The notes below the pieces were generated by a model. That model saw nothing but the letters and a program-made list of their open reading frames with translations. It was not told where the DNA came from and did no database searches. A stretch of 64,000 nt of DNA, from contig NZ_CABJDN010000008.1 of the NCBI RefSeq assembly GCF_902364365.1, positions 319,144 through 383,143 of the forward strand. The letters run 5' to 3'. Positions within the stretch are counted from its first letter, which is position 1, and each line of letters begins with the position of its first letter. This document shows, piece after piece, positions 42,621 through 55,000 of the stretch. The stretch is from Bacteroides intestinalis (GTDB lineage: Bacteria; Bacteroidota; Bacteroidia; Bacteroidales; Bacteroidaceae). The position numbers were made by a program, and so were the translations under genes.

Positions 42621-43461
42621 TCACAATAGCAATAATCATCAACGCGGTGCACAGAATGGAACCCTCGAAACCGAATGTACCGCCGTTGATGATATTCTCT
42701 TCCGGTAATTCCAAAGACAATAAAGTACCACCCAATCTTCCTCCACTTACTTCGAAACCGAGAATCGGACCTTGCAGCCAATTCCAGAAAAGATGAAGAG
42801 CGATAGCAAACCATAAATTACGCGTATATATATAGGTAGAACCAATTAAAATTCCCGCCAACAATATATTCAGAAAAGCAATCAGAGAAAAGTTGGGATT
42901 AAAAATATGCATCAGGGAAAATAATGCAGAAGAAAGAAACAATGCCACAAAGCGATTGACACCTGCGGTCAGCAAATGCCCCAGGACAAAACCACGAAAA
43001 GCAATCTCTTCTGTAAGAGCAACCAGCAACATTAATATCCAGGACAGCAGTAAATCGTACGCGCTAAAGTGCACAGCAGCAATTTCAACCTCTCCTATCG
43101 CATATAATATTCCAAATCCGACAGCATAGATTGCCAGAGCAACGAATGTACCCCAAAAGATATCTTTTGCACGCCCTTTCAGGGATAATCCCAAATTTGC
43201 AATCGGAAGGTGATCCCAATTCTTCAGCAAAAACCAAGCCGCCAAAAAACTCCCAGCCAGAAAAGCACTCTGCATCACAACTTCTTCCAAGATTCCACTT
43301 ATCTTAAAAAAAGAGAGCGTTTTTATGCAAACAGCTGCCAATATTCCGGTAAATCCCAGCATCAAAAATATATAAACGGTAATCTTGATCGAAACAACCA
43401 GATAAGTGACAAGTTTTGACGGTTCCTTTACAGTATTTGCATCTTCATTCATTGATTCCAT
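42538..43461 (-). CDS. CPBP family intramembrane metalloprotease
   Basis: A 307-residue polytopic membrane protein (about 8 helices) of the CPBP/Abi (CAAX-protease-like) family. Motif 1 is ALTEEIAFRGFVLGHLL (EExxxR) near 150, motif 2 SSALFSLMHIFNP (FxxxH) near 180, and motif 3 LWFAIALHLFWNWLQGP (HxxxN) near 220. The catalytic Glu and His ligands are intact. The -7 element TATTTTTG lies at 43500-43493. ATG 43452 is an alternative start. The last 27 codons are antisense to the end of tex. Confidence 0.88.
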   Translation of the reverse strand: MESMNEDANTVKEPSKLVTYLVVSIKITVYIFLMLGFTGILAAVCIKTLSFFKISGILEEVVMQSAFLAGSFLAAWFLLKNWDHLPIANLGLSLKGRAKDIFWGTFVALAIYAVGFGILYAIGEVEIAAVHFSAYDLLLSWILMLLVALTEEIAFRGFVLGHLLTAGVNRFVALFLSSALFSLMHIFNPNFSLIAFLNILLAGILIGSTYIYTRNLWFAIALHLFWNWLQGPILGFEVSGGRLGGTLLSLELPEENIINGGTFGFEGSILCTALMIIAIVITLKLTSKRFVCDPCPHSIPEPGHAGE

Positions 43462-43571
43462 ATCCTTCGTTTCTTTATGTTAATACCCTGGCAAAAATAC
43501 CTATAAAATTAAAAATAGAAAGCTATTTACTGTAAAAACCGTATATTTGTCTAAACATATATGTAACAGCC

Positions 43572-44636
43572 ATGAAGATAAAACGAATATTCGCCACTAT
43601 AATGCTGGCTGCATGTACTTATGTAGCAGTTGCACAAAATACAGGGAACCCAGCCAATAACAAAACATTTTTCGTTGCCAAGCCCGGTACTTTAGTATCC
43701 ATGCTCACAGAAGATGAAGCCAATAACGTCACTCATCTTACATTGACCGGGAAACTGAACGCTATTGATTTCAAACACCTGCGGGATGAATTCAAAAATT
43801 TGCAGGTACTGGATATCTCCAATGCGTCAATCAGTACTTATGCCGGGAAAAGCGGTACTTTTCCTGATCGCTTCTATATATATCCACCTAATTGTGTACC
43901 TGCTTATGCATTCTGCCAGCAGACCAATGACAGTACCTTTACCGGAAAATCAACGCTCCGGAAAATTATTCTCTCAGAGAAAATCAAGAATATAGAAGAT
44001 GCTGCATTCAAGGGATGTACAAATCTGCAAGTATGCCAACTACGAAAAAAGACCGCTCCCAATCTGATGTCTGAAGCCTTGGCAGATAGTATTACGGCCA
44101 TTTTTGTGCCTCTGGGTAGCAGCGACTCTTACCGTGGCAAGAAACATTGGGATACCTTTGCCGTGATAGAAGGTGAGCCTGTAGAAGTATCTGTACAGAT
44201 AGGATTAATGGGAAGCCTTGCCAGTGAATTGGTAGAAGCCGGTTTGCAACCTAAGGATGTAAACTTCCTGACTGTAGAAGGTAAACTGGATGAAGCGGAT
44301 TTTATCCTGATCCGGGATTATATGCCTAATCTCGTTGCTGCAGATCTTAGTAAATGTAGCGCCACAGCTATTCCCGAATATACATTCACACAGAAGAAAT
44401 ACTTACTGCGTATTCAGCTTCCCAAAGGTTTGAAAAGTATCGGGCAACGTGCTTTCAGTGGCTGCGGACGTTTATGCGGTACATTGGAATTACCTGCCGG
44501 AGTGACGGCTATTGAATACGGCGCATTTATGGGATGTGATAACCTGCGTTATGTAGTAGCTACAGGGAACAAGATTACGACCTTGGGAGATAATCTGTTT
44601 GGAGAGGACGGAAAGAACAAATTGATTTATAAATAA
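43572..44636 (+). CDS. BspA-like leucine-rich repeat exported protein
   Basis: A 354-residue exported protein with signal peptide (MKIKRIFATIMLAACTYVAVAQ). It has two copies of a domain starting with LTLTGKLNAIDFKHLRDEFKNLQVLDISNASI and FLTVEGKLDEADFILIRDYMPNLVAADLSKC, each followed by BspA/TpLRR-type repeats (LRKIILSEKIKNIEDAAFKGCTNL; LPKGLKSIGQRAFSGCGRL; LPAGVTAIEYGAFMGCDNL). Such proteins are surface or periplasmic and bind host or microbial ligands in other species. The -7 element TATATTTG is at 43542-43549. Confidence 0.85.
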   Translation: MKIKRIFATIMLAACTYVAVAQNTGNPANNKTFFVAKPGTLVSMLTEDEANNVTHLTLTGKLNAIDFKHLRDEFKNLQVLDISNASISTYAGKSGTFPDRFYIYPPNCVPAYAFCQQTNDSTFTGKSTLRKIILSEKIKNIEDAAFKGCTNLQVCQLRKKTAPNLMSEALADSITAIFVPLGSSDSYRGKKHWDTFAVIEGEPVEVSVQIGLMGSLASELVEAGLQPKDVNFLTVEGKLDEADFILIRDYMPNLVAADLSKCSATAIPEYTFTQKKYLLRIQLPKGLKSIGQRAFSGCGRLCGTLELPAGVTAIEYGAFMGCDNLRYVVATGNKITTLGDNLFGEDGKNKLIYK

Positions 44637-44756
44637 GCATGGTGAAAGTGAATGGGGAAAAGATATGATAGGACTATTATACAATCTGCCCCAAGTTGGG
44701 GCAGAGTCACGGTGTTCAGCATGAAAGCAGGTCGTAGCTTTAAAGGCTCTGCAAAC

Positions 44757-45068
44757 TTACATGATAGGTTTTACGATTTCTATTTTAAGTCCCAGTGCAT
44801 CAATAATACGAAAAAACAAACCAACCCCCGGCTCTATAACTCCTTTTTCTATTCTTGATATATAGGTCTTATTAGTTCCTACTTTTTCAGCCAGTTCGGA
44901 TTGTGTCATTTTTTCTTGCTTCCGTGCATCACTAATTATTTGCCCTACACAGTAAGAATATGCTTCTTTGCGAAACTCTTCTCTTTCAGGTGAGCCCACT
45001 TTGCCATATAATTTATCTAATACGGCATCCATACTTCCAATCTTAGGTTTTGCTTGCATAATATTCAT
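44757..45068 (-). CDS. XRE-family antitoxin of a HigBA-like pair
   Basis: A 103-residue protein with a helix-turn-helix of the XRE/Cro type in its C-terminal half (KMTQSELAEKVGTNKTYISRIEKGVIEPG, residues ~53-82). The N-terminal half is helical. It starts 26 nt inside the end of the toxin gene, so the order is toxin then antitoxin, as in HigBA modules. It should bind the toxin and repress the shared promoter at 45390-45383. Confidence 0.88.
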   Translation of the reverse strand: MNIMQAKPKIGSMDAVLDKLYGKVGSPEREEFRKEAYSYCVGQIISDARKQEKMTQSELAEKVGTNKTYISRIEKGVIEPGVGLFFRIIDALGLKIEIVKPIM

Positions 45069-45378
45069 TTTTAAGTTTTAATGCTTTTTCAATTTCGTTA
45101 TCAGGCGTTTTCTGTGTCTTTTTCAGAAATCCATTGAACAACATAACAATATTGCCATCATCAAAAATGAAGAAAGCCCGATAAATATTTCCATTATGGC
45201 TTGCTCTCAACTCGTAAACACCTTCACGAATTAACTTCACAAAGTTTTTATTAAGTCGTTCTTGTGTTTTAAGCATATCGAGCACATAAGAGACTTTTTT
45301 CCTTGCACCATCATCTAATGACTCAAAGAAATCTATGAAGTAATTCTCATAGTATAATATTTCTCTTTCTTTTCTCAT
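45043..45378 (-). CDS. RelE/HigB-like (Gp49 family) toxin
   Basis: A 111-residue basic protein of the phage-derived Gp49/HigB toxin family. It has the RelE-type order: helical start (EILYYENYFIDFFESLDDGARKKVSYVLDML), then strands with VYELRASHNGNIYRAFFIFDDGNIVMLFNGFLKKTQKTPDNEIEKA; Arg and Lys residues of the strand region would form the RNase site. It likely cuts mRNA on the ribosome. The -7 element TATATTTG (45390-45383) is only 4 nt upstream of the ATG, so the transcript is predicted to be leaderless. Confidence 0.88.
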   Translation of the reverse strand: MRKEREILYYENYFIDFFESLDDGARKKVSYVLDMLKTQERLNKNFVKLIREGVYELRASHNGNIYRAFFIFDDGNIVMLFNGFLKKTQKTPDNEIEKALKLKNEYYASKT

Positions 45379-45460
45379 GGTGCAAATATAGACAAAGTTT
45401 ACATATATAACAACCTTTTAGGCTTTTTTCCTCAATCTTTATAAGAACGACTCATCACTT

Positions 45461-45508
45461 AAAAAATATCGCCTTACAATAACTGAATATTGCAAGGCGA
45501 TATTTTTT
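45461..45508. terminator. Terminator between ABC-F gene and toxin-antitoxin operon
   Basis: AATATCGCCTT (45465-45475) pairs with AAGGCGATATT (45494-45504), extended by flanking A-run and T-run, so it works in either direction. It ends the ABC-F transcript, which arrives from the right on the minus strand. Confidence 0.8.
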
Positions 45509-45525
45509 ATTCAAAGAGCAGATAT

Positions 45526-47154
<1,629 letters not shown>

Positions 47155-47404
47155 TTATTTTAGCGATTTACAATTTACTACCTAATACCTATTACTCTGT
47201 ATTTTGCGGGTGCAAAGATAGACATTTTTCTATGAATACTCGTAGAAATGCGCTGTCAATCTGACATAAAAGTATTACCTTTGCGGCGTTTTAGACAAAT
47301 GCTGCCTATTTGGCAAAGTTTTTGTTGGTACAGTGATATACTAACTTAAACCCTTGACAGTAATGAAAACAAATCCTTTTTACAAGAATAATAAGAATAG
47401 AAAT

Positions 47405-47995
47405 ATGGACCCGAAAGAAAAAGAAAACATCAACGAAGAAGAGTTAATGTCCGAAGCTGCCCAGAAGGAAGCTGCGGAAAATGAAGAATCCCAAACGGAA
47501 GATGTACAGGATGAAGCTGCCCTGACAGAAGAGGAAAAGCTTGCCAAAGAGCTGGAAGAAGCAAACAAAGTGATAGAAGACCAGAAGGATAAGTATCTGC
47601 GCCTTTCTGCCGAGTTTGACAACTACCGTAAACGCACGATGAAAGAAAAAGCGGAGCTGATCCTGAACGGTGGCGAAAAGACCATCAGCAGTATACTTCC
47701 AATCGTGGATGACTTTGAACGCGCTCTGAAAAACATGGAAACTGCCACAGACGTAGCAGCCGTGAAGGAAGGAGTGGAATTGATTTATAACAAGTTCATG
47801 TCTGTATTGGCACAGGACGGCGTAAAAGTGATCGAGACTAAGGAAAAGCCTCTTGACACTGATTTCCACGAAGCAGTGGCCGTCATTCCCGCACCGGATA
47901 AAGCTTTGAAGGGCAAGATTCTAGACTGTGTACAGACCGGATACATGCTAAACGACAAAGTAATCCGCCATGCCAAAGTGGTGGTAGGAGAATAA
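47405..47995 (+). CDS. grpE: GrpE nucleotide exchange factor
   Basis: A 196-residue GrpE. The acidic N-terminus is followed by a long coiled coil ([35 protein letters not shown]) and the C-terminal beta domain ([43 protein letters not shown]). It releases ADP from DnaK. I start at ATG 47405 (MDPKEKEN); in-frame ATGs at 47354 and 47363 would add 17 or 14 residues unlike GrpE. The -7 element TACCTTTG is at 47276-47283. dnaJ follows after 10 nt. dnaK is not in the window. Confidence 0.93.
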   Translation: MDPKEKENINEEELMSEAAQKEAAENEESQTEDVQDEAALTEEEKLAKELEEANKVIEDQKDKYLRLSAEFDNYRKRTMKEKAELILNGGEKTISSILPIVDDFERALKNMETATDVAAVKEGVELIYNKFMSVLAQDGVKVIETKEKPLDTDFHEAVAVIPAPDKALKGKILDCVQTGYMLNDKVIRHAKVVVGE

Positions 47996-48005
47996 CATAA
48001 TATAT

Positions 48006-49187
48006 ATGGAAAAAAGAGATTACTACGAAGTACTGGAAGTCGAAAAGACAGCAACGGTAGAGGAAATAAAGAAAGCCTACCGCAAAAAAGCCATTCAATA
48101 TCACCCTGACAAGAATCCGGGTGACAAAGTGGCGGAAGAAAAATTCAAAGAAGCGGCAGAAGCATACGACGTACTAAGCAATGCGGACAAGCGTGCCCGT
48201 TATGATCAATTCGGTCATGCAGGAATGAGTGGTGCTGCCGGAAACGGTGGTCCGTTCGGTGGCTTCAGTGGCGGTATGTCTATGGATGATATCTTCTCTA
48301 TGTTCGGAGATATCTTCGGTGGACATAGTGGTGGCTTCGGAGGAGGTTTCAGCGGTTTCGGGGGAGGATTCGGAGGCGGAAGTTCGCAACGTGCGCGTTT
48401 TCGCGGTTCGGACTTGCGCGTAAAGGTCAAACTGAACCTGAAAGAAATCTCTACCGGTGTAGAAAAGAAATTCAAACTGAAAAAGTACGTTCCTTGTGAC
48501 CATTGTCATGGTTCGGGTGCTGAAGGTGACGGCGGTTCGGAAACTTGCCCGACCTGTAAAGGTAGCGGTTCGGTGATTCGCAACCAGCAGACAATCCTCG
48601 GTACGATGCAGACTCGTACTACCTGCCCTACTTGTGGTGGCGAAGGAAAAATAATCAAGAATAAATGCAAAGTGTGTGCCGGAGAAGGTATTGTTTACGG
48701 TGAAGAAGTAGTAAGCGTGAATATACCTAAAGGTGTAATGGAGGGTATGCAGCTCTCTATGAGCGGCAAAGGAAATGCCGGTAAACACAATGGTGTTCCG
48801 GGTGACTTATTGATTCTTGTAGAGGAAGAGCAGGATAAAGAACTAATCCGCGACGAAAACGACTTGATTTACAACCTGCTTCTCAGCTTCCCGACAGCTG
48901 CTTTAGGTGGCGCGGTAGAAATACCCACCATCGACGGCAAGGTGAAAGTGAAGATTGAGTCGGGCACCCAACCGGGTAAAGTACTCCGGCTTCGCGGAAA
49001 GGGACTGCCAAGTGTGAACGGATACGGTACGGGAGATTTATTAGTAAATGTTAGCGTATATGTACCGGAAGCTCTTAACAAAGACGAGAAAAAAGCACTC
49101 GAAGAAATGGAAGGCTCAGACAACTTTAAACCGAATACTTCAATTAAAGAAAAGATTTTCAAGAAGTTCAAGAGTTTATTTGACTAA
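48006..49187 (+). CDS. dnaJ: DnaJ co-chaperone (type I Hsp40)
   Basis: A 393-residue DnaJ. J-domain with the HPD triad ([10 protein letters not shown]) near residue 35; Gly/Phe-rich linker (~75-135); four zinc repeats [24 protein letters not shown] and CKVCAGEG (~165-235); and the two C-terminal peptide-binding domains. It delivers substrates to DnaK and stimulates its ATPase. It is coupled to grpE, 10 nt upstream, and ended by the terminator at 49216. Confidence 0.97.
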   Translation: MEKRDYYEVLEVEKTATVEEIKKAYRKKAIQYHPDKNPGDKVAEEKFKEAAEAYDVLSNADKRARYDQFGHAGMSGAAGNGGPFGGFSGGMSMDDIFSMFGDIFGGHSGGFGGGFSGFGGGFGGGSSQRARFRGSDLRVKVKLNLKEISTGVEKKFKLKKYVPCDHCHGSGAEGDGGSETCPTCKGSGSVIRNQQTILGTMQTRTTCPTCGGEGKIIKNKCKVCAGEGIVYGEEVVSVNIPKGVMEGMQLSMSGKGNAGKHNGVPGDLLILVEEEQDKELIRDENDLIYNLLLSFPTAALGGAVEIPTIDGKVKVKIESGTQPGKVLRLRGKGLPSVNGYGTGDLLVNVSVYVPEALNKDEKKALEEMEGSDNFKPNTSIKEKIFKKFKSLFD

Positions 49188-49215
49188 GCCGACTTTAAAC
49201 TGAAAATAGATTATT

Positions 49216-49267
49216 AACAGTATCAGTTAAAGAATGAGCATAAACTCTAACTGATACTGTTTTTTTA
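49216..49267 (+). terminator. Terminator of grpE-dnaJ
   Basis: AACAGTATCAGTTA (49216-49229) pairs perfectly with TAACTGATACTGTT (49248-49261), followed by T-rich sequence. Confidence 0.9.
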
Positions 49268-49409
49268 TAATTGAAAGACTCTTTGAGTTATAAAAGAAAA
49301 AACGTCAAAACTAATTGCAGCTATCTGTTCATATAGATAGTTTTACTATCTTTGTCGTCCCCTATTCTATAGAGTAGAGAGGGGGCATGATGATAATTGA
49401 TAATAACTG

Positions 49410-52037
49410 ATGAAACTTAAAACAATTTTGCTGACTACAGTGGCTACAGGCGCTTTCATGTGTGAGCCTGTTATAGTGCATGCTGTAAATTCTACGCCCG
49501 ATTCTATGGGATGGTTCCGAAAGAAAAAGAAAAGTGAACCTAACGACAGTGTTAAATCAAAAAACGAGTACGAGAAACTGACCGGAGACGGTAGCACCAT
49601 TCGCCGTGGTATGTTCAATGTGTACCAGAAAAAGAACGATTACTATTTTGAGGTACCGACGAACCTGCTGGGTAGAGACATGCTGGTAGTGAACAAGCTC
49701 CAACGTGTCCCTTCCGAACTGAATGAGGCCGGAGTGAACCGCGGCACCAATTATGAAAACCAAATGGTGCGCTTCGAACTGGATAAAGCAACAAACAAGT
49801 TGCTGATTCGTCAAAGCCGCCCTCTTCCCCTCGCTCCTGCCGAAGATGCCATCAGCCAGTCGGTACGTGATAATTATATTTCTCCATTGATAGCCGGCTT
49901 CAAGATCGAGGCATTCAATAATGACTCTACCACCATGGTTATCAAAGTGAATGATATTTATGATGGCACAGAGACAAGCATTAACAATGTATTTACCAAT
50001 ATAAATCTGGGAACCTCTTCCATCAAGAATCTGTCACGCATTCTCTCAATCAAGTCATTCGAGAATAATGTGGTGGCTACGTCCGAACTGACAACGAAGG
50101 TGACTGAAGGAACGACTTCCATCTATGTAACTGTCGAAGTAAGTTCGTCACTGATGTTACTGCCGGAAACACCGATGACCGGTCGCCTGGATAATGCCCG
50201 TGTAGGCTACTTCACCAATCCTTTGCTTAGCTATAGCGACGGACAACAACGGGTTAGCAAACAGCAGTTCATCACCCGCTGGCGTCTGGAACCGAAACCG
50301 GAAGATCGCGAGCGCTATCTGCGTGGAGAGTTGGTGGAACCGGCTAAACCGATTGTATTCTACATAGAGAATTCCACACCGTATCGTTGGCGCAAATACA
50401 TCAAACAAGGTATCGAAGACTGGCAGGTTGCCTTTGAACGTGCCGGTTTCAAGAACGCCATCATCGCCAAAGATATTACGGACAGCATGACGGTAGACAT
50501 GGACGACGTGAACTATTCCGTACTGACTTATGCAGCCTCAACCAAGGCAAACGCGATGGGTCCTTCCATTCTGGATCCTCGTTCAGGAGAAATTCTGGAA
50601 GCGGACATCATGTGGTGGCACAATGTACTGAATATGCTTCAGGAATGGATTACCGTACAGACAGGTACTGTGCGTCCGGAAGCACGCGGCATCAAGTTAT
50701 CCGATGAACTGATGGGTGACGCCATGCGTTTTGTAGCCTGCCATGAAGTAGGCCACTCTTTAGGATTGCGTCATAACATGATGGGGTCATGGGCATTTCC
50801 CACGGATTCACTCCGTTCCAAGTCATTTACCGACCGGATGAACTCTACCTCTTCTTCCATCATGGATTATGCCCGTTTCAACTACGTGGCACAACCCGGT
50901 GACGGAATAACTGCACTCTCACCGCATATCGGTCCTTACGATCTTTTTGCCATTGAATACGGTTATCGCTGGTATGGCAAAGAAACTCCGGAGGAAGAAA
51001 AAGATTTGCTTTATGATTTCCTGAGCCGCCATACAGACCGTCTTTATAAATACAGTGAGGCGCAGGATGTACGTGATGCCGTAGATCCGCGTGCACAGAA
51101 TGAAGACCTGGGTGATGATGCCGTACGTTCTTCCCAGTATGGCATTGCAAACCTGAAACGGATTGTTCCCGAAATTATCAAATGGACAACTACCGGAGAG
51201 AAGGGACAAACGTATGAAGAAGCTTCACGTTTATATTATGCAGTGATCAACCAATGGAATAATTATCTATACCATGTACTTGCCAACATAGGGGGTATCT
51301 ATATGGAAAATACAGTGGTAGGTGACGGTCAGAAAACTTACACTTTTGTAGAGAAGGAAAAGCAGCAGGCCGCTTTGAAATTCTTGCTTGATGAAGTATT
51401 GACTTACCCGAAGTGGTTATTCGACACAGAAGTGGGTGAATATACCTATTTGCTTCGCAACACTCCGCTGGGCATAGTAGAAAATGCACCGACACAAGTA
51501 TTGAAGAATGCCCAATCTTATATTCTTTGGGACCTCTTATCCAATAACCGCCTGGTACGTATGCTCGAAAACGAAGCAGTGAATGGTAAAAAGGCTTTCA
51601 CAGCCGTAGAATTGATGGACGGTTTACACCGCAGTATCTTCGCAACCACGGAGCGGGGTGCACTACCTGATGTCATGACACGTACCTTACAGAAAAACTT
51701 TGTAGATGCCTTGATTACAGCTGCTGCCGAAAGCGAAGGAGTCAAAATCAACAAAAAATTAATGGATAACCACTTCCTGCTGGATAACCAAATCCCCCTT
51801 TGCAGTTGTGACGAGCATGCCCACCGCGCACTGGATTCAGATCGTATGGGTGCCCGCCGCGAATTGAACTTTTACGGTTCCCAGCTGAATCGCATCTCAG
51901 ATGCCATTTCCGTGAAACGAGGGGAATTGCTCCGCATCAAGGATTTACTCCAGAGTCGTCTGGGAACATCGGATGTGGCAACCAAATATCATTATAAAGA
52001 TATGATTCTCCGTATCAACACAGCATTAGGGCTTTAA
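49410..52037 (+). CDS. Exported zinc-dependent metalloprotease (DUF4953/DUF5117 type)
   Basis: An 875-residue exported protein of a Bacteroidetes zinc-protease family. The N-terminal region (~50-420, DUF5118/DUF5117-like, with GRDMLVVNKLQRVP) precedes a metzincin-type motif HEVGHSLGLRHN near residue 448 (HExxHxxGxxH) and a downstream SSIMDYARFNYVAQPGDG segment, where the Met-turn lies. A C-terminal helical region follows. Substrate unknown. -7 element TATCTTTG at 49347-49354. It is 42 bp upstream of a SusC gene with no terminator between them, so it is probably transcribed with the SusC/SusD pair. Confidence 0.88.
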   Translation: MKLKTILLTTVATGAFMCEPVIVHAVNSTPDSMGWFRKKKKSEPNDSVKSKNEYEKLTGDGSTIRRGMFNVYQKKNDYYFEVPTNLLGRDMLVVNKLQRVPSELNEAGVNRGTNYENQMVRFELDKATNKLLIRQSRPLPLAPAEDAISQSVRDNYISPLIAGFKIEAFNNDSTTMVIKVNDIYDGTETSINNVFTNINLGTSSIKNLSRILSIKSFENNVVATSELTTKVTEGTTSIYVTVEVSSSLMLLPETPMTGRLDNARVGYFTNPLLSYSDGQQRVSKQQFITRWRLEPKPEDRERYLRGELVEPAKPIVFYIENSTPYRWRKYIKQGIEDWQVAFERAGFKNAIIAKDITDSMTVDMDDVNYSVLTYAASTKANAMGPSILDPRSGEILEADIMWWHNVLNMLQEWITVQTGTVRPEARGIKLSDELMGDAMRFVACHEVGHSLGLRHNMMGSWAFPTDSLRSKSFTDRMNSTSSSIMDYARFNYVAQPGDGITALSPHIGPYDLFAIEYGYRWYGKETPEEEKDLLYDFLSRHTDRLYKYSEAQDVRDAVDPRAQNEDLGDDAVRSSQYGIANLKRIVPEIIKWTTTGEKGQTYEEASRLYYAVINQWNNYLYHVLANIGGIYMENTVVGDGQKTYTFVEKEKQQAALKFLLDEVLTYPKWLFDTEVGEYTYLLRNTPLGIVENAPTQVLKNAQSYILWDLLSNNRLVRMLENEAVNGKKAFTAVELMDGLHRSIFATTERGALPDVMTRTLQKNFVDALITAAAESEGVKINKKLMDNHFLLDNQIPLCSCDEHAHRALDSDRMGARRELNFYGSQLNRISDAISVKRGELLRIKDLLQSRLGTSDVATKYHYKDMILRINTALGL

Positions 52038-52079
52038 AACCAGTTTTCAATTTAAGTATTAATTTTATTATTTTAACGG

Positions 52080-55000
52080 ATGAAAAGACGCTTATCTGTC
52101 GTGTTCCTATTACTAATAGGAACACTCACTTACGCCCTTGCCGCAGAGCGACAAGTAGAGGGTGTAGTAATTTCTTCTGAGGATAACTTGCCTCTCATAG
52201 GCGCTTCTGTCTATGTGACGGCTGATGATCTGAAGAAAAACGGGAATAATCAATCGACTATTGGTGTCATTACGGATATCGACGGTAAATTCTCTATTTC
52301 AATTCCGGATGGCATTACCCGCTTTTATTGCAGCTACGTTGGTTATGATGTAGTGGAAATAAAACTCATTCCGGGCAAAAAACAATATGACATCACTCTT
52401 CAACCTTCCGCTCATATGCTTGACGCGGTAGTTGTAACGGGATATCAGACAGTAGAACGCCGTAAACTGACGGCTGCTGTGTCAAAAATCGACATCTCGG
52501 ACCAGATGATGGGTGCAACCAAGAGTATAGACCAGGCATTGGCCGGACAGATTGCCGGACTTTCCGTAAGCAACATTTCCGGTACTCCGGGTGCTCCTGC
52601 CAAAATCCGTATTCGTGGTACATCCTCTCTGAATGGTACGCAAGATCCTTTGTGGGTGTTGGACGGTATTCCATTGGAAGGAACGAACATTCCCAATATG
52701 GAAGTATTGAAAGACATCGATAACATAGGTCAAACCGCTATTGCCGGTCTGAATCCTGCCGATATCGATAATATCACCGTTCTGAAAGATGCTGCCGCAA
52801 CTGCCATCTATGGTGCCCGTGCAGCTAACGGTGTAATTGTGATTACCACAAAGAAAGGTAAAGTCGGAAAACCGGTTATTAACTTCTCCTCCAAGCTGAC
52901 ATATTCTCCTAAGTTGAATATAGACCGCTTGAATCTACTTAATTCAGAAGAAAAAGTTGGTCTGGAACTTGACTTGCTGGAATCCGGATACCCTTACAGA
53001 GAGACCAAAGGTGAGGTATATCGCATTATCTCAGGACTGGGAGAACTCAAAAACTTCAAAGATGGAGGTTGGAACGCTTTGTCTTCCAATGCTCAAGGTG
53101 CAATCAATAGACTAAAGGCAACAAATACGGACTGGAGTGATATCCTCTTCCGTGATGCATTTACACAGGAGTATAACTTGTCTCTTTCCGGTGGTAGCGA
53201 AAAGGCAACTTATTACACTTCCTTCGGATATATGAAAGAAAACGGTAATATTCCCAATGTATCTGCCGAACGTTTGAATTTAGTGATGAAGACCAGCTAT
53301 AAGGTGAACAGCATATTGAAAGTCGGTGCTTCCATGTTTGCCAATCGCCGTAAGAACTCTACTTATTTGCCGGATACAGATGGTTTAACTAATCCATTGT
53401 TCTATTCTCGCCTGGCTAATCCTTATTTCACACCCTTTGATGCAAACGGCAACTATAACTACGATATTGATGTAGAGAATGATGTAGACATGGACTTTGG
53501 TTTCAATCCTTTTGAAGAACGGAGAAATGTAACTAATGAAACCACCATCAACGGACTTTCTTCTATCTTTGATGCTGAATTACGATTTGATGACCGCTTC
53601 AAGATCACTACCCAACTCGGTCTGCAACTCGACAAGACATCTATCGAAAAAATAGCCGATGGGGAATCTTTTGCTATGCGTAAGGAAAAGAAGAACCATC
53701 GTCAGAATGGTGTGACCTATCTGCCGGAAGGTGGTTTTCATAAAGCCAATGAGAATTCTCTTTCCCAAGTCACTTGGAAAGCAATGGGAGAATATCGCGA
53801 TACATACAAGGATATCCATGAGTTTGAAATGATGGTAGGAACAGAGATCCGTAAGACTTGGGAAGACAAACTGTACAGTGCCGGTTATGGTTTCGACCGT
53901 AAAACAATGACTACAAAACCGATTATTTTCCCTGAAGAGAGTAAAGCCTTTAAATTGCATGAAAAGGCTCACATTGAAAATGCATACGTATCTGCTTTCT
54001 CAACCCTATCATATTCATTACTGAATCGTTATACAGTAGGAGGTAGTATCCGTTTTGACGGTTCCGACCTTTTTGGTGTAGACAAGAAATACCGTTATCT
54101 GCCATTATATTCAGTCAGTGGTTTGTGGCGTATCTCTCAGGAACCTTTTATGGCAAATGCCAAATGGATAGACAATCTGGTAGTCCGTGCATCTTACGGT
54201 TTGCAGGGAAACATTGACAAGAACACCTCTCCTTACCTTCTGGGTAACTACAGAATTGAAAATATCCTACCGGGAGGATCAGAAGATATGATTGACGTTT
54301 CCGGTGCACCGAACAAGAAACTGCGTTGGGAGAAAACCCATTCAGTAAATGCCGGATTCGACTTTGCAGTATTGAATCAGGCTATCAATCTGAGCGTAGA
54401 CTATTATTATCGTAAGGGCGTAGACTTGATTGGAACCCAAATGCTTCCACTGGAAACAGGTTTTGAAATGTTGACCGTCAACTGGGCCAGTATGCAGAAC
54501 CAAGGTGTTGAAATCGGACTGAGTACACGTAACATTCATACAAAGAACTTTATGTGGACTACCAACTTCAACTTTGCATACAATAACAATAAGGTACTTA
54601 AAGAAGCACTACGTGAAGACGCCATAGAGCCAGGTCGCGAGGGATACCCCGTAGGAGCATTGTTCGCATTGAAAACAGCCGGTCTGGACGAAGAAGGATA
54701 CCCCATGTTCCAAAACAAGGAAGGTGAAACCGTATCAGCCATGGAGTTCTTTAAATTGCAGGAATGGGGATTCGGAGCAACTGACCTGACAGCCCGCGAA
54801 CGCCGTGAACTTTACACTTATGTAGGTACAGCCGACTGCCCTTATACCGGTGGTTTCAATAATACTTTCACATACAAAGCATTTGAACTGGGTGTCAACT
54901 TCAGCTTCGACTTCGGTGGAAAAGTGCGCAGCCAACCCACCTACTCTATCGTTGACTTTGATAAAGGACGTAATACAAACCGCGATATCCTGAACCGATG

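Noticed and set aside
44686..44704. CTGCCCC/GGGGCAG hairpin after the BspA-like gene
   Set aside because: Perfect 7-bp stem, but no T-run on either strand, so I did not call it a terminator.
47900..48790. Long minus-strand frames opposite dnaJ
   Set aside because: Low-complexity Thr/Pro-rich translations of the Gly/Phe and zinc-repeat coding region; shadows.
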